Below, piece by piece: positions 56,530 to 64,000 of a stretch of DNA of 64,000 nt (its first letter is position 1; every line of letters begins with the position of its first letter). Source of the stretch: Beta vulgaris subsp. vulgaris. Its lineage: Eukaryota; Streptophyta; Magnoliopsida; Caryophyllales; Amaranthaceae. Both the position numbers and the translations under genes were made by a program. The notes under the pieces are model-generated. The model saw only the letters and a list, made by a program, of their open reading frames with translations, was not told where the DNA came from and did not search any database. Where the stretch lies: assembly GCF_026745355.1 (NCBI RefSeq), contig NC_079210.1, positions 34,103,942 through 34,167,941 on the forward strand, read 5' to 3'.

Positions 56530-58280
56530 ATGAACACATCAGGAGAACGATTAAAAGAAGGTTACTCAACTCAGCGTCCACCAATGTTTAATGGCAAATA
56601 TTATCCATACTGGAAGAATCGTATGGAAATATTTATCAAGGCCGAAAATTATCAAGTTTGGAGAGTAATAGAGATCGGTGATTTCGAAGTCACAGAGAAA
56701 AATGAAAAGGTGAAGAAATCCCCAAGCCTCTCTCCAAATATGATAAAGATGACTTCGACAAGATGGAGATGAATAACTTGGCCAAAAAGATTCTCCACTG
56801 CGGTCTTGGTCCCCATGAACACAATCGAATCATGGGATGCAAATCAGCCAAGCAAGTGTGGGAACTTCTTCAAGTTACTCACGAAGGAACAAACGAAGTC
56901 AAGAGATCAAAGATTGACATGCTCATGCACAAATATGATCTATTTTAAATGAAGCCTAAGGAGTTTGTTCAAGATATGCTCACAAGATTCTCCAACATCA
57001 TTAATGAACTTGAATCTCTAGGAAAGATCATCACTCCCGAGGAACAAGTACGAAAAGTTCTACGAAGTCTTCCTCAGGATGAAAAATGGATGGCAAAGGT
57101 TACTGCCCTGCTTGAAACAAAAGATTTCACCACATTCAATATCGAACAACTTTCCGGTTCCTTGCTGACTCGTGAAGTTGACTCTAATAGGCCTAAGGCA
57201 TTGGCTCTTAAGTCCGATGACTTATAGGATTCAGAAACTGACGATGAAGAGGCAGCACTGATCGTGAAAAGATTCAAAAAGTTCTTCAACAAGAACTACA
57301 AAGGGAAGAACTTGAAAACGCCAGGAAAGTTAAGCTGTCACAAGTGTGGAAGTCCGGATCACTTTATAAAGGAATGCCCTCTCTGGGAAAATGAAAAGAG
57401 CAAAAAAGTACAAGGAAAGGGAAAGGAACAGCAAAAACCTTTCTCAAAAGTTGATATGAGAAGGGCCATGGTAGCTGCCTGGGAGAATCGATTCAGACGA
57501 GGAGCAGGAACAACCAGAAGAGGAGACAACTCATTTATGTCTCATGGCAAAAACAGACGAAGAAGAAGACTTCAAACAACAAGGTACGCATAAATGTTAT
57601 TGAAGAAGAGTTAAAAGAACTTTCGAAGAACTAATTAATAAAACTACTTTTAGAAACTTTGGATGACTACAAGGCCATTTGTTTTAGAGAAGAAAATTTA
57701 GAAAAAGCCTTAGAAGTCACCAAAGGTCATTCAAATTGGTTTAAAACAGTGAATGCAAACATTGAGGAAAGATTCTTTGAAGTCTTTGATGAAAACCGAC
57801 GTATTCGAGAAGCTTTTGAAAATGCTAAAAATGAAAATTATTTCTTGAATATGGAAATGGCTGAATTGAAACTATTCGTTCCTGAAGGAACCAGTTCCTC
57901 TATAAATACCAGATCCGAGTTCGAAAAGTTAAAATTCGAACATAAAAAGGTTTTGAGTAAATATCTGGTACTAAAAGAGAAAATAGAATCTTCAAGAACG
58001 ACTCTTCCTGATCCCGTAAGCTGGATACAAAAATATAAAATAAGAAGGAAGGTGGGTTAGGTTTCAATCACAAGAAGAAAACAAAATGAAAAAATATGTT
58101 GATCTTCCAAGCAGCCGAATATGCTCTTACTGTGGGAACAGTGGACACTTAGTGTCTGACTGTTCCTCCAGAGAAGAACATATTGAAATGAACACCCACT
58201 TAGTTAACAAGTTTGGAAAGTTAAGAGAAATACAGCCCGACAGAGGAAAGTCAAACTGGGTTCCTACCACTGACTGATTG
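56530..58280 (+). pseudogene. gag: Copia C gag, broken
   Basis: Starts MNTSGERLKEGYSTQRPPMF, then ILHCGLGPHEHNRIMGCKSA and HEGTNEVKRSKIDML. A frameshift lies near 56715; stops occur at 56946 and 57226. The first zinc knuckle (CHKCGSPDHFIKEC, about 57340) and the second (CSYCGNSGHLVSDC, about 58120) are both intact CX2CX4HX4C, unlike those of Copia B. A coiled-coil segment (57659-58060) lies between them. Gag packages the RNA. Confidence 0.87.
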
Positions 58281-58282
58281 CT

Positions 58283-59800
58283 TTGATACAGGCTAAAGTG
58301 AGGGGGAACAACCTGTGGTACCTCGATAGCGGTTGTTCTAAACACATGACAGGAGATAAAGAGAAATTTCTCTCGCTTTCAGCCTATGATGGAGGAACTG
58401 TGACCTTCGGAGACAATCTTACCGGTAACATAGTTGCAATAGGGAAGGTAGGAAAGTCTAAGTCACATTCCATAGACAATGTATTTTTGGTCGAGGGTTT
58501 AAAACATAATCTGCTTAGTATTTCTCAATTTTGCGACAAAGGGAACAGTGTAAATTTTACTGATGAATGTTGTGTAGTAAGTAATGCAGGAACAGGTACC
58601 AAAATCCTAGAAGGAACAAGGAAAGGGAACACCTACATTGTTGATCTCAACCTTGTTCCTAGGAACAATCTAACGTGTTTAAGTGCCGATGAACCACTTC
58701 TTTGGCATAAAAGATGTGGTCACGCAAGTATGGCATTACTCCAGAAGCTAAGTGGTAAGGACTTGGTGGTTGGATTACCAACTATCAAAGTCTCAAACCA
58801 TGAAGTTTGTGGACCCTGTGCAAAAGGTAAACAAGTTAGATCCTCGTTCAAATCAAAGAAAATGGTAAGCACACAAAGTCCCCTTGAATTGATTCATATG
58901 GACTTGTGTGGCCCTGTTCGAATCCAAAGTCGATCTGGTAAGAGATATGTGCTTGTAATAGTTGATGATTTTTCAAGATACACTTGGGTTATTTTTCTCC
59001 ATAGCAAAGATGAGACATTTGATGAATTTGTTAACTTTGCAAAAAGAACTCAAAGAATAAGTGGTTTTAAAATTAAGCACTTGCGTTCTGATCATGGTAA
59101 GGAGTTTGAAAACTCCAAATTTGATGAGTTTTGCAGAAATGAAGGTCTTGATCACAACTTCTCAGCTCCTAGAACTCCACAACAAAATGGCGTGGTAGAA
59201 CGGAAGAATCGCACTTTGGAGGACATGGCAAGAACAATGATCATAGCAAGCAATCTTCCGAAGAATTTCAGGCTGAAGCAGTGAATACGGCATGCTACAT
59301 AATCAATAGAGTCATGCTAAGACCTATTGTCTTGAAGACCCCTTATGAGCTTCTCAAAGGAAGAAAACCCAATATCTCGTAATTTAGAATCTTTGGCTGT
59401 AAATGCTTTGTACATAACAATGGTAAAGACAATTTAGGAAAGTTTGATGCTAGAAGCGATGAGGCTGTTTTTATTGGATATGCTTTAAGTAGTAAGGCAT
59501 ATAGAGTTTACAACAAACGAACAATGTTTGTTGAGGAAAGTGTCCATGTTATTTTTGATGAAACTAACTCTCTGCAGGAACCAAGTCATGAAAATGACTT
59601 TGAAATAGGACTGACTCGTATTGAGGAGTCAGTAAACATTGATGAGGAACTAACACCTGCAGGAACCAACAAAAAGCATATTTCTGAAGAAGAGATAGTC
59701 GTTCCTGATCCTGTTATACAGGAGGAACAGGCACCAGAAATTCATCCAGTAGACGAGACGAATGAAGCCTCGTCAAACTGAAGGAGCAGAGACAAGAAGA
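58283..59800 (+). pseudogene. pol: Copia C protease and integrase
   Basis: Residues 11-24 of the ORF are the protease motif WYLDSGCSKHMTGD. The pre-integrase segment (LLWHKRCGHASMALLQKL) and integrase core (LIHMDLCGPVRIQSRSGKRY, LRSDHGKEFENSKFDEF, QQNGVVERKNRTLED) follow; the core Asp-Asp-Glu are present. At about 59270 a small deletion (NF followed directly by RLKQ instead of WAEAV) shifts the frame. Homology continues to about 59780 (FGCKCFVHNNGKDNLGKFDA, RVYNKRTMFVEESVHVIFDE), with a stop near 59381. Confidence 0.87.
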
Positions 59801-59929
59801 TTTGAACCAAGACCTGGAAACACTTGAAATCCCATCCATTGGATTTAATAGTAAGTGATATTGAAAAGGAACTCAAACGAGATCCCAGCTGAAAAATTTC
59901 AGTGCTTTCCATGCCTTTTTGTCTATGAC

Positions 59930-61440
59930 AGAACCATGAGATCACAATGATGCCCTATTGGAGTCTGACTGGATAAACGCCATGCAAGAGGAACTGAATG
60001 AGTTCCAGAGGAACAAGGTCTGGCATCTTAATACCAAGCCTAAAAACCAAAAGGTGATTGGACTAAAATGGGTCTTCAGGAACAAGCTAGACAAAATGGA
60101 ACAGTCATAGAAAAAAGCCAGACTCGTAGCCAAAGGGTACAATCAACAAGAAGATTGACTTTGATGAAACCTTTGCTCCTGTAGCTAGAATAGAAGCAAT
60201 AAGATTTTGATTGCCTTTGCATCATTCATGGGTTTTAGGTTGTACCAAATGGACGTCAAATGTGCCTTTTTAAATGGATATTTGATTGAAGACGTCTATG
60301 TGGAACAACCTCCTGGTTTTGAAAACCCGGATCTTCCGAATCATGTCTATAAGCTTAATAAAGCTCTTTATGGGCTTAAGCAAGCTCCTAGATCAGGGTA
60401 TGAAAGACTTTCAAAATTCTTACTTTCTAATGACTTTATACGAGGCAAAGTTGATAGGACCCTGTTCCTTCGATCAAAAGGAACAGACATCCTAGTGGTT
60501 CAAATTTATGTGGATGATATAATTTTTGGTGCAACTAACGAATCTCTTTGTAAAGAATTTGCTGAGTTAATGGTTAGTGAATTTGAAATGAGTATGATGG
60601 GAGAGTTAAACTTCTTTCTCGGTTTGCAAATCAAGCAAACTGAAAAAGGAACTATGATCCATCAACAAAAATACATCAAGGAGTTATTGAAAAAATATGA
60701 ACTGGATCAAGCAAAATCAAACCATACTCTATAGGAACAGGTACAAGGTTAGATGAGGATCAAAGTGGTAAGTCCGTAGATCAGAAACTCTATAGAGGTA
60801 TGATTGGTTCCTTACTTTATCTAACTGCTAGTAGGCCTGATATATCCTTTAGTGTTGGTTTATATGTAAGATTCCAATCAAATCCTAAGGAATTCCATTT
60901 GACAGATGTCAAAAGGATTCTTAGATATTTGAAAGGAAGTGATGATCTTTGTTTGTTTCATCCTCGAAGTGACATCTATGATCTAGTAAGCTATTCCGAT
61001 GCTGACTATGCTGGAGACTTGGTGAATCGCAAAAGTACATCGGGTATTATCCAGTTCCTAGGCTCAAGCTTGGTTTCTTGGAGCTCAAAGAAACAAAACA
61101 CCGTTGCTCTTTCCACAGCAGAAGCTGAATACGTGGCAGCTGCTGCATGCTGCTCTCAGGTATTATGGATCAAGCAACAGGTACGTGACTTTGGCAAAAA
61201 ATTTAAGTGTGTTCCTATATTCTATGATAACACTAGTGCTATTTGCATTTCCAAGGATCCAGTTGATCACCCTAGAGTCAAGCATATTCACATTAGACAT
61301 CATTCCTAAAAGGCAATGTAGAGAAGGGATTAGTCAAAGTTGTTTTTGTCCTACTGAAAATCAAACAGCTGACATATTGACTAAACCTCTATCTAGGGAC
61401 AGTTTGAAAAGATACGCTTGGAACTAGGAATGATAAAAAA
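59930..61440 (+). pseudogene. pol: Copia C reverse transcriptase and RNase H
   Basis: RT start (INAMQEELNEFQRNKVWHL, IGLKWVFRNKLDK) at about 59965-60095, a damaged stretch, then FRLYQMDVKCAFLNGYLIED, ALYGLKQAPRSGYERLSKFL and IYVDDIIFGATNESL (about 60507). RNase H from 60800 (YLTASRPDISFSVGLYVRFQ, YSDADYAGDLVNRKSTSG, NTVALSTAEAEYVAAAAC, VKHIHIRHHS). Single-base losses near 60205, 60735 and 61310 break the frame. The RT palm SW of the family reads SGY here. Confidence 0.87.
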
Positions 61441-62015
61441 ATTTTAAATGTACACATGATGTTGATTCCCCCCCCCCCCAAATTGTTTCTTACTAAGTAT
61501 GTCCTGTAACCTTCATGAATTAAATTTCATACATAACGCAGGTCAAGTATAAGGACTCACATATGTCTCTGAATATTACTCTTAGTGTCCTTGAACATAT
61601 TTGGTACGTATGTAGTTTGTATATTATGGACACATTTTTATCATATGCAAGAGTAAATTTTTATTTTTTCCATTTTTCTAATTTACCTCCAAATTTCCTG
61701 TTATTCTTTTTCTTTTCACACCTTTCCGTCCAAAAATTAAGAACATTAATCTGAATTATGGCCAAAATTACGCGTTCAATTAATATAATGTTAAATGAAG
61801 AAAATTCATTAATTGCCTTCCAAAAACCCATAAACTGTTCCATTAAACCTAACTCTCCATTTCTTTTTCACACGAAATCATGATTACATTATAAACCCAA
61901 CCCATCACATCACTGACCCCTCATAATTTCCCTCTCACATCAACTCACAAGTCTCTCTCTCTCTCTCTCTCTCTCCTCTTCCTCATCTTTAACCTCACAC
62001 CAAAACTCTGTCACC
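61441..62015. other. Spacer between pol and the 3' ORF of Copia C
   Basis: Contains a poly(C) run near 61468 and a (CT)n run at about 61951-61975, just upstream of the 3' ORF. No gene recognised. Confidence 0.55.
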
Positions 62016-63350
62016 ATGTCTTCCAAAACTCAAAATTCCGGTGATCATGAAAATTTCCCTAAAGATAATACACCATCCCATGATGAATTAAGTGCTCAAG
62101 AATCATCCAAGAACGATGCAGATTCTACCGGGTCAAAATCGGCATCCTCTGCTCCTGTTTCTCTCTCTCCGAAAAAGGAAGAAGGTGAAAACGAGATTGA
62201 AAGCAATCAAGAATAAAATCTTCACAATTTCTTGTGGACTTTTGTGTAGATATTGCATGGTACAAAAAGTCTAAGTGGAATGAGTTATTGAAAATTTTGA
62301 AATTTCAGAATGGGTTAAAAATTGTTAGCATAGATGAGGGTTTTTATGGAAAGGAGATGAAAGCTTTTTGTTCTGGGTTTACCATAACTGAGGGTGTGTG
62401 TGTGTCAACTGTCAATGGGTCTGTAGTTACCATCACTGAGAAGAAACTGGGGAATGGTTTGATGTTCCAATGAGGGTTACAAGGACTACATTAAGGGTAG
62501 GGCTAAGTTGAACATAAATGGAGTTTCCAATGCTCAAATTCTTGCTTTCTTTAACGGCAATTCAAATGCTTTATCTTTAGATCAAAAAGAATTGTCTCCA
62601 TTTCATAAGCTGCTATTTCAATTGGTTTGGCGTTTCATTTTACCCAGTTCCTCAAAAAGAACCATGCAAGTCTAATGGATCTTTCCATTATGTACTGCCT
62701 TCTGAAAACATTAAAAATCAACCTTCCCTCCTTGATAATTTCACATCTCTCTCACTGCATTACCCATAACACCAAAGTGGGTTATGGAAATCTTTTTCCT
62801 CTGTTTTCAAACAATGCAAAGTTAAACTGCCTACTAGTCCCTCCTTTTCTCTTGAGCCAGAAAATTATCTTACAAAAGAAACTCTGACTAGGCTGAGCTT
62901 GAGGTTGGTAAATGGGAAGATAGATTTTGAGAGAGAAGAAACTCCTGTCAAGGTTGAAGTGGGTAGTAAGAGGAAGTTGGATGAAGAAGGGGTCCCAGTG
63001 GGTCTGTCAGGAAGAGCCAAAGGTTGGCTGGGTCCAAGTTCCAGAAGGAGCAGGATCAAGGTGACACAGTCTTTATTCACCTAGATTCTGATCCTGTCCC
63101 TTCTACTGCTGTGGATTTTCCATATACAACTGGGCTTAACAAGCTACTCCGGGAAATTCAGGACTCCTTGACCCTTCTGCACACCAGGATCAATGCCATT
63201 GAAGCTACTGTCAATGTTCTGGACTCTCAGCAGCAACAGCAAATGCTTGCAATCAAGAATGCTGATACTGAGATCAGGAACAAGGTGGATGGTGTGCTCT
63301 CCAAGATAGATTATGTGGTCTCCTCTATCTTCAAAAGAACCAAACCCTAA
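62016..63350 (+). pseudogene. Copia C extra 3' ORF, broken
   Basis: Pieces in order: a low-complexity head from the ATG at 62016 (Ser/Asp/Glu-rich), a globular part after a stop at 62214 (FCVDIAWYKKSKWNELLKIL, then EMKAFCSGFTITEGVCVSTV), a part at 62600-62890 (ASLMDLSIMYCLLKTLKINL, then LSHCITHNTKVGYGNLF), a basic stretch (62899-63084) and a tail (63090-63350; LNKLLREIQDSLTLLHTRIN, then a Gln-rich coiled coil). It is collinear with the Copia B 3' ORF. Function unknown. Confidence 0.68.
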
Positions 63351-63892
63351 CTTCTCTTAACTTTGGACAATTGAACAAGTTTTTTTTTTTGGATGTAATT
63401 ATTAAACAATCTTTTGGATTTCTCTTCTTATGTCCTTCTGAGACACATGAAGTACTTTTAATTTCTCTTTAATTTCTTCACTTTCTTTTGCCTTACTCTG
63501 CATATTGCATAATTATTGTTGTCTATATGTTGCTTTCTGCATGCCTATTTTGTTTGTGTTTGGATGGCTAATATTATGAGATGTATGTTTGAGCAACTTG
63601 CTTGTTGCCTAGACTGTTGACTCTCTAGTGCTGCAGGTACAATCCTTAGTTTTGATAATGACAAAGGGGGAAGAGATATGAGTGTCAAAAAAAAATTTAT
63701 CTTAGTTCCTATGTATATTTTTCTCTCATCCCTGTCCCCAGTCAAGTCTGATGTTGTTCCCAGTCTCAGTAGAGTTTTAATTAGGTTAGATTGTGGATAG
63801 TCTATGTAGTTTATTTTCTTAGTCTTTAGCTTCTTTAGATTTTTTTCAAAAACATAAAAACTTAAAATTTTTCTTAATTATTTGTCATAATC
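63351..63892. other. 3' non-coding region of Copia C
   Basis: AT-rich, no ORF of note, leading to the polypurine tract. Confidence 0.6.
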
Positions 63893-63907
63893 AAAAAAGG
63901 GGAATAT
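63893..63907 (+). promoter_or_regulatory. Copia C polypurine tract
   Basis: AAAAAAGGGGAATAT directly before the 3' LTR. Confidence 0.9.
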
Positions 63908-64000
63908 TGTTAATTCACTATTTTGATAATGACATATAATTAAAGTTTACGTGATTTTAGTTTATTAAGTCCGGTTTTTGGTTTATTATGTTAGACGTAA
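63908..64000 (+). repeat. Copia C 3' LTR, first 93 bases
   Basis: TGTTAATTCACTATTTTGAT onward matches 55300-55392 with only two or three differences. Confidence 0.92.

Larger units (their letters stand above)
55300..64000 (+). mobile_element. Copia C, SIRE/Maximus-like, runs off the window
   Basis: 5' LTR 55300-56466, primer site, gag, pol, extra 3' ORF, polypurine tract and the start of the 3' LTR at 63908. Same gene order as Copia B, with related proteins but different LTRs. Disabled by stops and frameshifts. Its right target duplication is outside the window. Confidence 0.92.

Overview
This is plant nuclear DNA, from a repeat-rich part of a dicot-like genome. The evidence is LTR retrotransposons with plant initiator-Met primer sites, CACTA, Stowaway and Tourist-type elements, introns with GT..AG borders, a plant LEA-2/NHL gene and long (TA)n arrays. 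Caryophyllales is a guess from how the repeats look, not a demonstrated assignment. Only one gene looks intact and ordinary: an NDR1/HIN1-like protein on the minus strand at 15525-16091. Nearly everything else is transposable elements, mostly broken and nested in one another.

Layout. 1-3309: start of a minus-strand Copia element (gag, primer site, LTR) abutting a plus-strand copy of the same LTR, which forms a palindrome of about 1.34 kb per arm. 3310-13184: (TA)n arrays alternating with elements whose ends carry TGTGAGAA repeats. These are a 6.3 kb MULE-like element with FAR1-type and Ulp1-associated remnants, a triple MITE array in alternating orientation, and a 0.9 kb MITE. 13200-16740: a Stowaway MITE, a Tourist/PIF MITE and the NHL gene. 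16740-34925: a dead L1-type LINE split by a 13.5 kb minus-strand Ty3/Gypsy element of Tat/Retand type (21261-34807, target duplication ATAGC), itself split by a 3.9 kb CACTA element (30189-34059, target duplication ATC).

35056-64000: an LTR-like fragment is followed by a minus-strand Copia element (A). Its 3' LTR is interrupted by a complete Copia element (B, 37564-54343, target duplication CCTAG). Within the reverse transcriptase of B sits a 6.1 kb CACTA element (42559-48696) carrying intron-containing fragments of at least three host genes: purple acid phosphatase, a PUX10/FAF2-type UBX protein and SEC61 alpha. The body of A is cut at 55299 by a third Copia element (C), which runs off the window inside its 3' LTR. 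A, B and C share the SIRE/Maximus-like plan: LTRs over 1.1 kb and an extra ORF between RNase H and the 3' LTR.

The items most worth following are the LTR palindrome, the gene-capturing CACTA element, the (TA)n-bounded elements, and the Gypsy copy in which protease runs straight into RNase H with no reverse transcriptase. All identifications were made by eye from translated sequence and motifs. No database search was run.
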